A stretch of DNA of 64,000 bases from Hoplostethus atlanticus (taxonomy: Eukaryota; Chordata; Actinopteri; Trachichthyiformes; Trachichthyidae). The first letter of the stretch is position 1. Each line of letters opens with the position of its first letter. Below the pieces are notes generated by a model. That model searched no databases, was not told the DNA's origin, and saw only the letters and a list, made by a program, of their open reading frames with translations. Below are positions 23,101-36,100 of this stretch, piece by piece. A program made the position numbers and the translations under genes. The stretch is taken from the NCBI GenBank assembly GCA_034670405.1, contig JAXDDX010000004.1, forward strand, positions 3,330,001 through 3,394,000. Direction: 5' to 3'.

Positions 23101-23989
23101 CCCTGGCAGAGGTCTGCATACCCTACCATGTGTTTGTACCTCTCTCCTGAGCTCAGTTCCCTCTTTCTTAACTCATGACATTCGTATATCTTCCATTAGA
23201 CATTTTGGATCAGTAAACAAGACTCACCATCCTTTTCTCTCTCTCTAGGTGTACAATGGGAGCACTGAGCAGCCTTATGTGAACCCCAAAGCTCCAGTTC
23301 ACATTATCACCGGCTCCGCTGTAAGTAACACTCACATCACTGTGTTCGCGCATTGTAGGTTCCCCACATAGATCAATACGTGAATTGACCTCAACATCAT
23401 CAAAAACAACGTGTGCAGCAGCTGGGCCGCCCCACGAGTATAGTACCAGCTGTTCTGTTGGTTAAGTGTTTTCTGATGTGGCAGGCAACGGCGCAGGGCA
23501 TGTTTCGTCAGCAGACCGCAGATGGATTACTCATTGGCATATCGAAGCGCAGGCCAGGCACACACCAAGGCAGAGGCGTAGTTGTAAATGTCACACAGGG
23601 CCCCGCGGAAGGAGCCCGAGAGAGACATGCGGCTCACCACTAAGAGGACAGAGAAGATGCAGTTTAATGGCTGTTTACTTCCTCTGCAGGGCTGCAGGGA
23701 GAGGACCGACCCGTTCAATCCCAACCCCAAAGAGTGGAGTGCTTTCCGCAGCAGGGACTACGGCTACACCCGCATGCAAGTGGTCAACTCCACACATATT
23801 TACCTGGAGCAAGTGTCTGATGACCAGGTGAGCCACCATGTTGACCCCCCCCCCATGAAGTGATATATTTACAGGCGAGGATCATTGTTCAAGTAACAAA
23901 GGAGACTTTTGTCTGTGTTGCAGTATGGCAAGGTGATCGACAGCATCTGGGTGGTGAAGGAAAAACACGGCTTCGCTGCCTGGTTCTGA
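14135..23989 (+). CDS. acp7: acid phosphatase type 7 (purple acid phosphatase-like)
   Basis: ACP7/PAPL is a long-form purple acid phosphatase: a binuclear-metal phosphomonoesterase, probably secreted or luminal. Thirteen plus-strand coding exons: 14135-14243, 14754-14954, 15060-15242, 15492-15517, 16453-16550, 20366-20428, 21263-21377, 21613-21726, 22235-22301, 22731-22798, 23249-23320, 23690-23827, 23924-23989. All junctions are GT-AG and in phase, totalling 1320 nt (439 residues plus stop), close to the human length. The N-terminal hydrophobic segment is a signal peptide. A fibronectin-like N-domain (PEQVHLSYP...) precedes the metallophosphatase domain. Metal and substrate motifs are GDLG (D137), GDFAYD (D166, Y169), GNHE (N201, H202), MGHRP (H284) and AHEH (H334, H336). 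A strong acceptor ending at 14122 implies an upstream non-coding exon. A polyadenylation signal lies at 24356-24361. The gene looks intact. Confidence 0.95.
14415..14497 (+). repeat. degenerate L2-type retroposon tail in acp7 intron 1
   Basis: The segment gtaagtcgttctgg followed by a decayed 'caccagctaaaatcctcaaatg' block and gtaaatgta resembles the consensus fish tail gtaagtcgctctggataagagc...taaatg. It is a worn second copy about 600 bp from the one at 13825. Confidence 0.45.
16551..20365 (+). other. acp7: acp7 intron 5 (3.8 kb)
   Basis: This is the largest acp7 intron. It has GT at 16551 and a CACAG acceptor ending at 20365. It contains a G-rich run near 16936-16950 and a CTCTCG repeat tract. 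I see no nested gene; open frames in it are short and unlike any family I know. Confidence 0.8.
18081..18160. repeat. CTCTCG-type simple repeat
   Basis: An imperfect CT-rich tract with interspersed CG (ctctcgctctcg...) within acp7 intron 5. The Arg/Ser-rich open frames across it on both strands are artefacts of the repeat. Confidence 0.95.
20989..21046. repeat. perfect 21-bp inverted repeat (hairpin) in acp7 intron 6
   Basis: The left arm 20989-21009 (ending ttgagagacgc) and right arm 21026-21046 are exact reverse complements around a 16-nt spacer rich in CG. No mismatch is present, which suggests recent origin or constraint. Function unknown. Confidence 0.85.
21432..21455. repeat. (CT)n microsatellite
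   Basis: A short CT tract at the beginning of acp7 intron 7, within a C/T-rich stretch. Confidence 0.85.
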
Positions 23990-24355
23990 AGGCCGCTACG
24001 GCAGGAGGAGTTAACGCTTAAATCTGTGAACCAGAGAAGATAACCAGAGATACAAGGAAATGCACTTTAAAGCCCAATCATTCTGCACTTTTCTTTTCTG
24101 CTGTCAGACCAAGTATACGCCAAGAATGGAAATGGTATTTTAGGTCCTTGGTCACAGATGGACAAATTTGATGGTTTCAAATTGGACACCGTTGAATCGT
24201 CTGATATAGTCTGATTTGCCTGATTTGCCTGATTACAAGATCACCATATGATGACTGAAGCGTGTTGTATTTGTGAATAATATTTGATCACTTTTTAATG
24301 TTTTCTTAATCTACACAATGTTCTGTAAACGGCATCAAAGTTTGTCATGAGTCTC

Positions 24356-24361
24356 AATAAA
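24356..24361 (+). terminator. acp7: acp7 polyadenylation signal
   Basis: A canonical AATAAA lies 367 nt after the acp7 stop, followed by a T/GT-rich stretch (gctttttctgtgg, gtgttgggttgtttc), as expected for a cleavage site. Confidence 0.7.
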
Positions 24362-25045
24362 CTGCTTTTTCTGTGGATCCATGTGTTGGGTTGTTTCTTC
24401 AGAGGCATCGCTGTAGCAGCAAGTCATCTGAACAGAAGACGGCAGACAACAGAGGAGCACTTGTAACTGTAAACGTATCCCAGGTCACCTCCATGCTGCC
24501 TGAGTAATACACAATCTGGGCCTGTCAAGCACCAGGTCCCGTTCTATCAACCTTCACGCCACATTTTCCATAGCAAAACCTGGAAATACACTTAGGCAGA
24601 TCAGGTCTCCCTCGCATTGCTCTATCAAAGTGACAGATTCTTCCTTGGCAGACCCTCTCAGGACACTGAAACCTCAGTTGACTTGTCCATCACGATGTCT
24701 ACCAGGGACCTGAGACGAAAAGACAGACAGAGGCCTACACAAAGTTGTTATGTAACTCAGGGATGCTTGTGGCTTTGGGCAGATGCAGACTGGGAGAAGG
24801 CACTTTTCCTAGAAAAGTGTTGCTCACGCCATGACTCACACAGCTATGGTGGTATTAATTCCTAATAGCAGCGTGCAGCTCTGATGGATATTGGCAGACC
24901 ACCAGCGGTCTGTGTCTGTTCTCAGTTGTCAAGCTGTCTTTTCAATGCCAAACTCTAATCATCACTCGGCATAATCCTGTTGTCACAAGGCAGAATACAT
25001 ATACAAAGTCAGTGACTCCATAACGGTTCATTCATGAGTTAACAG

Positions 25046-25130
25046 CATGCCATTTGATGGACACTTTTATCCAAAGCACCTATGAGTGCACACATATTTA
25101 GCATGGTGGCCCCGGGGTTAATGCAATAGC
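25046..25130 (-). repeat. reverse-oriented SINE/L2 tail
   Basis: The segment catttgatggacacttttatccaaagc is the reverse complement of the fish retroposon tail gctttggataaaagcgtctgccaaatg. The following ggtggccccggggtt resembles a reversed tRNA-like B-box of the kind found in fish SINEs. It is degenerate, and its limits are approximate. Confidence 0.55.
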
Positions 25131-28100
25131 AGCAGTGTTATCTTCTACTTCATCTTCTACCTGAATACAGGACCACTCGAAGCACACATAATCTGGTCGC
25201 TATAAAGTAACAGAATATTACAGCAATTTACGCGGTACTCAAAATGTGTCACAGCATGTTAGCTAAAGGAGGCCAAAGGTGCCTGTCAAGAATGAAGTCA
25301 GGCATCAGTAGCATGTCTGTAAGTCTAGCCGTGGATTCGCTAGACTTCACTCTGATGTGGATACCCTACAGTGTTGGGACGCCTGGCAGGAGCAAGAGGC
25401 CCAAGCTTACGGTTATCACACATCACACTCACATGCTCTCGGTGTGCCTACCTACTGTTCACTGCCAGTCCCACATAGCCTTATTATTGTTAAAGTATCT
25501 TTGATGAGAAGGCCTAGCACCTGCTGAGCTCCTAACCTTTGACCCGCTCACGCTACATTCAGTATATTGGAGTAACCCCATTGAGCGAGAGGCACATGGA
25601 AGAAGTAGTGCTATCTTGGACACCAATAGGGGTCTGGAGACGATATGCTGCCAGACTGTGATCTAGATTGATTCCAGTTATTAGTGACCACATTTACAAT
25701 CCAATAAAGCTTGGTTGTTTTTCTATGTACAAAATATGATGCATTGGATGGGTTATAAACAATTTCTCAGCTGAACAAATAAAAAAGCGATCTGGCTTTT
25801 AGCACAAAGTTCATGTCCTAAATAATGAGTGTGTCACATGGCGTGCACGTTTCTTCGTTTTTTTGGTTCATGTGATTTCCTAAAAAAGATGAAAAAATAT
25901 TGATCGCAATCCAGGAAAAAAAGAACGGGGGAGAAAATAACATGTCACTTCAGATCGCATGCCTGTTGCTGAAATATGATGTGCTTATTACTGTCTACGG
26001 TAGAGACACAGCAGGTTTGCGGTACTGTGGTTAAGGGCCTTTTGTTGACAGAAATTGTTGTGTCATCTTCAACGGGGCAACGTCCTTTCTACCACGTCCT
26101 TGTCTACTCCATCTTCGTCAATTCATTCCTCAAAAACCGAGGGCTTTGCCAGTTCAGAGGTCACATTTTGTTTGCTGTCTTCACACTTTCAGAATCGAAG
26201 CGGGCTGATAACGGCCCTTTGAAATGCCCCGCTTTTCTTGGCCTCTCCCTGATAGCGTGGACCGGTTAGCGCGCTGTCGACCTGTTTGGTAAGAGGTCAA
26301 GGAGATCTGGCTCCTTTTTGAATGCCGAGGAAGTGGAGAGGCTTACCCTGCTGTGTGACCGCGGACTGGAATTTGCCTTGTTAGTCCTCATCAGGTGTTG
26401 GAGTCCATTACCAAGCCGGGCTCTTTCTTGTAATGATCTACTCTAGAGGTGTGACCTGACGTCTTTACCGACCTCGACGTGACTGTATCGTCTTCCCACT
26501 TCGGTTAACTTCATCGTGGTAGACTAATTTGTAATGACACATCTATAGCCGTTTCCTCCTCCCAGGCTTACGGCTCAGTGAACCCAAAAAGTGACAAACC
26601 TCCTTAAGACCACATGTGAAGTTGGGAAGCAGATGTCTCTATTTAGCGCAGCACACGGGGGGCTCCGTTTAAGACGACTCATAGTTCTCTTCGGTGAGAC
26701 TCTGCGGCTTACCCACATTATTTATCTATTTTCAAGTCTCTAGTAGCGCAACAACAAGTTCCCTCAGGAGACAGGAGAGGGCTTCTGTGTGGTATTCCTC
26801 TCCACGGGAGATCAAGAGGCGGCAGTGCTTAGTCACAGGGGTAAACTGTGGAGACTGGGAACATGTGTAATGAATTCAAGGCCTCAGATGCTGGATCTCA
26901 GGGAGATTTCATCAATCCAGAAGCTCAGTGTGCTTCCAGAACCAAAGCGCCACTGTTGAGCAGCCTCAGACCACCACCAGGACAAACAGCTAAGTACAGG
27001 CTGCCCAGGCACATTTCTCCACATTCTTGCCATAATTCCCCTATTAATATCAACACCACAATGGCTTACAGGACTTGAGAATGTGGCATCAACAGGAGCA
27101 GAGCATGTGCACTTTGAAATCGCCACAGTAAATCTGAGGCAAACGTCGTAGCGGGAGCTTTGAAACAATGTTATTATACTCGCACCAAGTGTGTCGGGAA
27201 AATAAAAAACACATTTTCCTCATAAGAAATGTAAACTGAAATGGATTGGACTTGGGAGGTTGATGAAAACAGTATATTATTTCTGGAGATACGGCAGGCA
27301 AGTGGCCTGGGTCGAAATAACAGAGTTGAAAGCGCAGTCTGAGAAACCTTCAGTGATAAACCGCAATGGGGAGTCTGGCAGCACGTGTCCCGTCTCCCCC
27401 CCACACAGTGTAAATCACATCAATGTAACAGGGAGACACATTCCCAGATTCAAATGGTGAGTAGCTTTGATTGATTGCCTTTAACACATGTAAGTTGTTA
27501 CCATTAGTAAGGCACTCTTCGGGGATAAAGTTACCTTGAATCCTACAGTTAGCCATCCCTGTTAACCTTTAGCTTCAACTGGGAATAATGTAGAGTTCCA
27601 ATCTATATAGTAGCGTAGATTAACACTGGCCTGACTCAACCCCCATCCCCCAATTATAATGTACTGTGTATGATTATTTACAGATGGAAAAGTTTCCATG
27701 CAGTTTGGACCACAAGCACAGGAACAGGCAGCTCCAACACAAAAATGGAGCTTGTGAGTATCTGTGACACTGCTCATGAAATCACCCCCCGATCAGTGGT
27801 GCAGCAATTAATCAGGGAGGCATTAGGTCAATTGCAAGGACATCAAGTTAGTACCCATGATCTTCTGCTCTACGCAATTTTACAGTGAAAGGGATTCCCC
27901 TCTGATTTGTTGTCTCCTCCTCTTTTTCCTGTCCTTGTTTATACCTCATCAATAGTCCCCACTGGGCAAAAGGACTTCAGGTTGCATCGGCCATGCCACA
28001 CGAGACGAGTCATGAAAGCTGTGGCGAGCCAACCTGAGACTCCTCTCAGTCTGCAGGAAGCGATGGCTTGTGCCAAGGGGGGCACAGATTCAACTCATTA

Positions 28101-30100
28101 ACTCTGAGCCTCGACACTTGAGGGGCCTTTTGAGCGGTACGACAACAGGGGTATGCTACCAAATTGGCTGCTGTTGGCAGGCAGCACCGGGGCATGTCTC
28201 TGGGTACAAGAAGTCCATGTCTGGGTCTGTTAACTCCAAAACATTCTTATTCAGCCGCCTGCCTAGTTTGGGGGAAGCTACGTTGTCAGAGTACGATCTG
28301 CCTTTCTCCAACACACAGTATGACGTTGGACTTCTCACCCGTGACGGACTATGAAGAAAGGCTGGCTATGGGAATGAGCAAGACTATGCCGTCTGGCAAA
28401 GTTGATTAATCCACTTACATGTCACATATTGCAGTGATAATCTTCATGTCGTAGCAATTGCAGTATTGTTTTGTTATGCGCTTGTTTCATAGCACCGGGT
28501 AAATACTTTGCTGAAGTTGAAGTTGATACTGTTGGATTGTGCCATGCTACTGCATCGATGAAGACAACAACTGCTGGAGACATTGAAGTCAGTGCATGCC
28601 AAGACACGAGGATCCAATGCATTCAATACATGCTTTAGGGCTCTGTCATGCCCGCAGCAGGGACGTGGGTGAAGGCAAACGGCATGGCAGGGCTGTCTCT
28701 TCTCGCAGCTTGGCACTGCTGACCAAGACTTCTACAGAATGCAGCATGCCATGCGAGAACAATGCCAGGCTTGTTATGTCCCGAGTATCGCCAGGCAGTC
28801 TCTCTGTCTCCTTTCACTTTGGTTGCTCTTACTTATGTTCTCACACTTGGCTCCAAATATCAGGGAGACCTTTGGTGGAAACATTGCTAACAGCATAATG
28901 CTTGTTGATCTGTGTCCACTGTCAGATCTGCATTACTGTAGAGCTATGGCGAGGTGAATGGTCCACCTTTTGTGTTTTCAGGTACAAAGCCATCACTCTT
29001 ATCAGCATTCGAGATCTGAGCTCTGGCAATGAAAAGGTCAGCAGGTGGCTTACATGTCCAGAGTGCTACAGGAGTGGTAACACAAGACGTCCTGTAAGTC
29101 TCTGATTTTAAAGCCATTTAGATAGGAATGAGGCGATAAACAGCCATAATGGATGTCGTACTCTAAACCAGTCGCAGCCCCTTTAAAATGTTGCAGAGCG
29201 AGTCTGAGGACTGTGCAGTGCAGACTCCCAGGCACGTGTAGAGACCGTACCTCATACTCCTCACATTGAGAAGCAACTAGAGTGGTGTAAACCGCAAGCC
29301 CTTTGAGCGTTTTAAACGCTGCTTGCTGCCTCTATTTGACACGACGTTCATCTACTGGTAAGCAAGCCCAGCAGTGCCCAAAGGAAACAATTTAGCTCTG
29401 TAAGAGTGTTATGACAAGGGCATAACCTGACTCCAGACATTAGGCAATATTTCAACACCTTATTTCCCGTGGGGAATCGGTGTGGGATCTCTCTTTAGCA
29501 GCTCCAGAGGTCTCCACCATGCTACCGACGGGGCAGCGGCCACCGGATCTTTCAGCATGTCAAAGAAAGCAATTACCACTGCTCCTTTCCTATCCCCCTG
29601 AGGTGTGAGTCTGTCTGGCACATAAAGACTGTCATCTCACCTCCACTGACAAGTTCATGTGTCAATAGAGGAGACCTTCCCTGGCTGTGAGGGCAGCAAT
29701 GAGCCTCAAACAGTCAAGAGTGCTCTGTATGGCCCCTGGTGCTGGCTGACACACTGGTCAAATGGAATGGTGGCTCAGGAAAGTAACTGTGTGTGTGTGT
29801 GTGAGTGAGAGAGGGCAGGGTGCTTGTAATTGAGCAAGAGGGGAAAAAAAGAGAGAAATGAAGGGCAGCATTGAAAAGCTGTCTCCATCTGCGAAGCCAC
29901 ATATCAGGCTGTAAAGGTAATCATCTTTGGGACAGGGTATCCAGTGTTGTTTTTGAAAGAGTGCGATCATACTAGACCGTCTCACTGACGGTAAGGTGGT
30001 TTCGAATGTTTACGGAGAGCGCAGAGATCCAGAGGAATGGGCAACGTGGATATCTAGTGTACCTTGAAAACTCTCCTCTCCTCACCAGCATGTTGGACGG

Positions 30101-30188
30101 TGACTGACTGACTGACTGGCTGGCTGACTGACTGACTGACTGACTGACTGACTGACTGGCTGGCTGACTGACTGACTGACTGGCTCGC
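30101..30188. repeat. TGAC tetranucleotide tract with TGGCTGGC interruptions
   Basis: Runs of TGAC are broken at intervals by TGGCTGGC pairs, giving a higher-order pattern. The minus-strand Ser/Gln-rich open frame across it is an artefact of the repeat. Confidence 0.95.
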
Positions 30189-33100
30189 TGCAAAAACACA
30201 GATGTCTCAAATGACAGGATAGAAAGTATTCAGAGAATCTGTCCAACAACAGCAGGCGGTTTTGTCGTTATGCAGCACCTTGATGTCCTTGGCCTTGCGA
30301 CATGCTAGAGCTGGACTCAGACAGGCAGGTATGTCCCCCTGTCTAGACCCACACGGCTACCTTACATCTGTCTATACCTAGACCAGCTGGATCAGGCTTT
30401 CTTGGTTAGGCTTTGACACTAATTTTAATGCCATCGATGGATAGAAAAGCTCCAGATGTGATGCAGCTTTCGGCGGGTGAGTTATAGTGTGACTAAATTA
30501 CATGACATTGCACTGAGGTTGAGGTAGAAGGCGGCCCACAGACCAGCGCTCAGTTTAATATGACTAGTTTACTACACAGAAATGATTTTTTTCTTCTTAG
30601 AGCAACCACAAACACAAATAGAAACCACACATTGACAGTATGGTACACCCCTCTTTGGTGATAAGAGGTTTTGGACCCATTTCTCACAAGCATGCCAAGA
30701 CAGCTAACGCAAACATGCGTTGCAGTGTTTTTCTACCTTACAATAAACATGTTTGCCCAACCATTAAATGGACCTGGACGCGGATCTGGGTAGATTGAAG
30801 CAAATCATCCCGTGGCGGGGGGAACTGCGGCCACTGGCTGCCAGTGGAGCTTGTTTAAACATACCCAGACTGAAAGACTTAATGGCCACGCTAACAGCAG
30901 TCATACGAGATGTAGTGTCTACTGAGGCTGGTGTGCTGTGGTTGAGAAGGGGAGAGAGTCCCAAAGCGGAGGAGAGAAAGGAGGGATGCTGTGGTTGCCC
31001 TCTCCTTATGTAAGCTCCAGGGAAAGGAGGTCCAGAAGATCCTGTTTTAAACTCAACTTCACTATTTGTTCTACCAGCAAACCTAAAAACAACAGAGTAT
31101 ACGATCTACAGTGCTGAGGCAGCCTGAAGTGTTTTTCTTGCCACCTCAAAGCCTTTCTGCCAATGCGCCAATGTCATTTAAATTATACGTGACTGTGTGG
31201 ATGGAGCACAGCACAGAGCTCACCTAAACTAGGTTTGTGTTTTTGTAAGGTAGTGGTGAGTTTGGATTGCATCCTAAATATCACCTTACTACTTATGTTG
31301 TGAAATACATTTGCTGATTTGATTGATTTCCCTCAAACCCGTGAGCAAACAGCACCGCAAACAGCAGTTCAGTTACAAAGAGGCAACGTCTGGACATTTT
31401 GTTCCCATAATCTCAAGAACTGAAAGACGGAAATAGTTTGAGAATGATGGAGCCAAGAGTTGATACTTTCACAATCACATTAATACCGGTAAGTAGAGTC
31501 TGAAATGTTAGCAGCATCCCCAAAGAATGTATCAAATCGCTAGATAATTTCATTTCTGCCAGATATGAGCTGTTCCTCAGAGGTTTCCACCCTCTTATCT
31601 TCAGCCCCAGCATTCAGGCTTTTCTATGCAGAGAGGAGACCACATGGTGATCAAAACCCCTGGAATGTCAAAGGTCTTTGGGACCATTTATCTGATAGAG
31701 AGTGGGCCTGGTGCTACAGCACATTTTGACCCTTCTAACTTGGACCAGGCCAAAGCAGAGAAGAGGGTCCGGATATCAAAAGCACTGAAGATCCACTTCC
31801 TGTGTATTCTGCCTAAGACTAAGCAAGCTTGTGCTCCTTGTAAATTCAGAAACCAAAGATATTTTCTTATTTCTATCGAGTATTAAAACTGTCCCGCCAC
31901 ATAGATTTTCATGGATTTAGACTTTCCACAGAATATAAACAGAGCTTGGGTGTTATCCCTCGAAATCTGTAATATTCTCATGCTTGATGTGTTGGGACAC
32001 AGTATACAAAACATTGTGACCCTTGAGCATGATTGAAATTTGTCCTCACACAGTGATTACAGTCCCAGTTCAGAAGTCAAGGGTCTACATACAAACAATG
32101 GAGTGATTTCAAATAATGTTTATGTTATTTTGTTTGTGTTGATGAATTTATGTGGACATTCTTTTAGATTTGGCTCCAAGTTTGAAAAGCAGTATGTTAA
32201 ACTAAATATATGAAACTAAATAAAGCACTTATTTCACTTATTTTACATCAATAAATAAGGATTGTTTTTATTGGTGGTATCATAAATCATAAATACAGAA
32301 ATCATTTTGAGCTGAGGCCACCTGCGTCACTCAAATTCACCATCTTCAGCTTTCTGGTGATACATCAATAGTTGTTTCTTATTGTCAGAATCATCTAATA
32401 AAATTCAGAAAAACAACATAACATTTAGTTAGAAGTGTGAAAAACAACATTGATATTGCTTTGAAATAATATGCCAATTTTCCCATAATGACATCCTTTT
32501 CCAATTGACCTCCCACCTTTACCGTGTCCTCAGATAGTAACGATCATAAGACAAATCCATCTTGAATTTGGACTCTGAAGAGGAGTTCCAGACAACCGGT
32601 CGATGTGAAACAGCTGTGAACAATAGCAGGTGCAGATCATGAAATCGTGTGACAGACATGCTTAGGGACTACGGGGAGTAAATATAACACCCGTGGCCAA
32701 GTGACAACATAGCTGTTGTCTGCTTAACAGATGAATATCGCAAAGGTATAGAGGGAGAAAGAGGTGAAAAAGTGGGTGAGAGTGGAGAAAACGTGAGTCT
32801 GCAGAATAGAAGCAAACGTCTGTCGGTGGTTTAAGACTTCCCAGTCTGCATAACGGTGGCTATCCTCCACATTCCAGCCTATAAGAGAGCAAGATTAAAT
32901 ACTTTTGGAGAGGGATGCTGGCCGTCCTTCCTGCTGTAGTTAGCGCAATCGCCTTCAAAAGAAAGTCACAGAGGGTATTGTGATGAAACCGTTTCCCTAT
33001 GTTTGAGGAGATCTGTTTCGCTTTATCTCAAAGGTCAATGAGTGTTCGTCCCAGACTCAGCATTCAACAAGAATGCCTTCCAAAGCTTCATATGAAAAGT

Positions 33101-36100
33101 GTAGTAATATGATGTCTGTCTTTAGTTCGGAGCATCTGGTTATTGTGGCGGAGAAAGGAAGGGTTAGGTTGGTGATATATCGTGGAATACATATGGACTG
33201 GGTATACAGACTGGGCAGCCAGCAGCCAGTCTTCCCTCTTTGGAGAAGATACTCATCTAACACACTCCTCTTATAGCTCAGTGTCTAATCTTAGTTTTCT
33301 CTATTTCTGCTAGAAACTGCCATGGGGTCAGCTGTGGGTTCAGCATGAAGGTGAGATATTCCTCTCATGTTTGGTTTAGTACTTCCTGTCTGTGCTCCGA
33401 GTCTTCTCCGTGGTATGTAAACTGTCATGGATTGAGCTGTTCTATAATATCTGGTACTTCTTTCAGAAGTGCCAACAAATCTCAACATGATGGACAAAAA
33501 TATTACAACAGCTTCAGGACGAGACAAAATGACCCTTCTTTGAACCTAATGTGATGAGTATCATCCAGTACATAATTGCTAGCTGCAAAAGTGTGTGGCG
33601 TTTGAATGCACGAGTGTGTGGGCTCATCAGCACACACTCTTATCAAGTATACACATGTGGCGTGGCTTTCCAGTCATGGCTTCGAATTCGTGCCATTTCC
33701 ACGGCTGTGTCTGATCCAAACACCAGTCAGTCAACCCGGCCCTGCAGAGGCATGATTCACTCCTTTGTGCTGCGTGACTCAAAAGCCCTCTTCCCTGCCT
33801 CCGCTACTTCTCAAGTCCTTACTCTCACTCCCCCACTGTCCTCCATGGAGTTAAGCTTGCCATCTGACCCGCTGCCAGCTTGGACGCTCTTCCCAGTGGT
33901 CAGCTGTGGGATCATATACTGTATGTCCACATAGCAACAGTGTGTGGACATACACTCAGAGGTACACAGATTAGAAAAATGACAAACAGATGGCTGTGGA
34001 GGTGTTACGGTTTGCAATTGTTTACAAAAAAACGGATCGGTTGCATTCCCTTGTCTACGTATTGATTCCATATTCTCAATCAATCAATATTGAGCTGCAT
34101 CCCCTAAATCGTTCTGCAAAAAAGGTACAATGCTGTTAGCTCTGGTGAGAGTCAACACATGCAGATTGTTGCTTTTGGAAAGTGAAGAACTGACTCTTTC
34201 ATGAGGTGGCAGTCTAAAAAACTCTCAGTGAAATTCCTTTAAATTGGTCCAACAATGAAAAAAACACAAATAGTGCCAAGTCCAGCTGAAGTATCACATA
34301 AGACTGAGCCCAAGCGGGGCGGGTCCGCTGCCGGGTGTTAAAGAGGACCAGATGACGGGGGCCGAAGGTGTTTTCGGCCCTGGGGTTTCCGATTGCCTTA
34401 TTTTCTCAGAAGATGGGAAGAGAAGAGCAGAGCTGCAGATGTTTAGGCTTGTTCTGCTGCCCTGAGGTCTCATGTGTGTTGGTCTGGATTCAGACTGAAC
34501 GCTAACTGACACTGATCATGCAAGACAGCCTATGTCAGTCTCTCCCTTTACTGATCTCACAGGTCTTGCAACAGCAGCATATTTAAAACAGGATGTGATG
34601 TGACCCAGAACGATACAGGGTTGAAATGAAATGACCTTTAGGATCCTGAGAGCAAAAGGTTGTTTCAAGAGTTTCCAATAAGACATTTTCTCCCGAGGAT
34701 GCTGCAGAAAAGCTTTCCTGCTCCTTTCCTCGTGAGCTTTGAACTCACGTCCTCACTTGTTCACCCTCCATCGGTGCCACACAAAATAGAATATAAAACT
34801 ATAATGAAAGCAGTCACTGAACTCAAATGAGAGGGAAAGTTAGTCTGGCCGGCGTACAGAAGCATGGCCTCATATGGGCCTGGCAGCCAAGCACTACAGA
34901 GCAGCATGGGTGAGCCAGGGAGGGGCCCCGGGTTTCTATCCCACAAGAACCAGAAACGTCCCCTTAAACATTCGTAATAACCCACATGGGGCTATTATTG
35001 GTTAAGGAAAGCTATGTCCAACAATAACATCTTCATTATCAGTAACTGAACGGGATCTCAACACGATCAAGTTAAAAATGACACTTAAGTGATCATTATG
35101 TGTTAATGGACTAGTAATGATTACTGAGAATACTGAATTCTCTGAGACCATGGCACAGTTTTGGGATTTTATCTGAAATAGATGTAAATGTCACCATTAT
35201 TAAAACCATGGTTCATTATTTAACATTGCTATCCTATTTAAGTAGCCTTGAGCACACATTCTCCTGCAGTGTTTTGTGAGAATAAAGGCTTTTCTGGTAT
35301 CCAACCCTGACCAAAAAATGTTTATCATTTCTGGAACGGTTTCTGGCATGAGTCAGTAAACTTGATAATCAGAGAGTGATGTCTTCCCTTGGTGCAATGT
35401 GGGTTCGCCCTGCAAAACATTGTTATCCGCAAAGCAATCAGCACAATTTAGTATTTTGCTTTTGATTCATTACAATCAGTAGCGTAAACATTCACACAGT
35501 AAATTGAGTTACGACGAACATAGCGGGGCTACTTCTTTGGCAGAACGTACTGCATCTACAGGAATGAGTGATTGGATTTACTTGCCACGGCTTAATGACA
35601 TAAAGCTTTCTGTTATGAGACACTACCTCTCATTTAGAAGAGAACGATCCGTGCCCAATGCTCAAAGTTAATTTCTGGATAAACAATGAGCGTCTTTGCT
35701 TCGGGGCAACACGGTTCGCTATTGAGCTGCAAAACAATGGCGCCCTGTTTTCTGATTCTAAAACATCTGCAACACGCCTAAGTCAATAAAGCGAGATCTT
35801 TGTCGAGAAAATTTACAGCTCGCGTGGACTCACATTAGCTCTGGGCAACAATTGATTACAACGGGGCGATGTGAACTCACTGTCTCCACAAGCCAAGACA
35901 CACTCAGGCTGTCCCAATCACTTTGTTTTACTCATGAAGCGACGACGAGGGGGAATACCCAGGCTTATGTGCTGAAAGGGTCCTATAGTATATGCCACCT
36001 GGAAAGCAAAACAGGTGAGAGGATGGGGAGAGAGATCACCAGACTGTCTCCAAGGCTTTATTTTCCACCGGGTCCCGTGGATAAACATCAAGGAGAATCG

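Noticed and set aside
32050-32100. Possible Sleeping Beauty-like end (cagttcagaagtcaag…ctacatacaa)
   Set aside because: It partly resembles a Tc1 terminal repeat, but I could find no matching inverted end or transposase nearby.
33923-33951. 11-bp inverted repeat (gtatgtccaca / tgtggacatac)
   Set aside because: Real but short; hairpins of this size are expected by chance in 64 kb.
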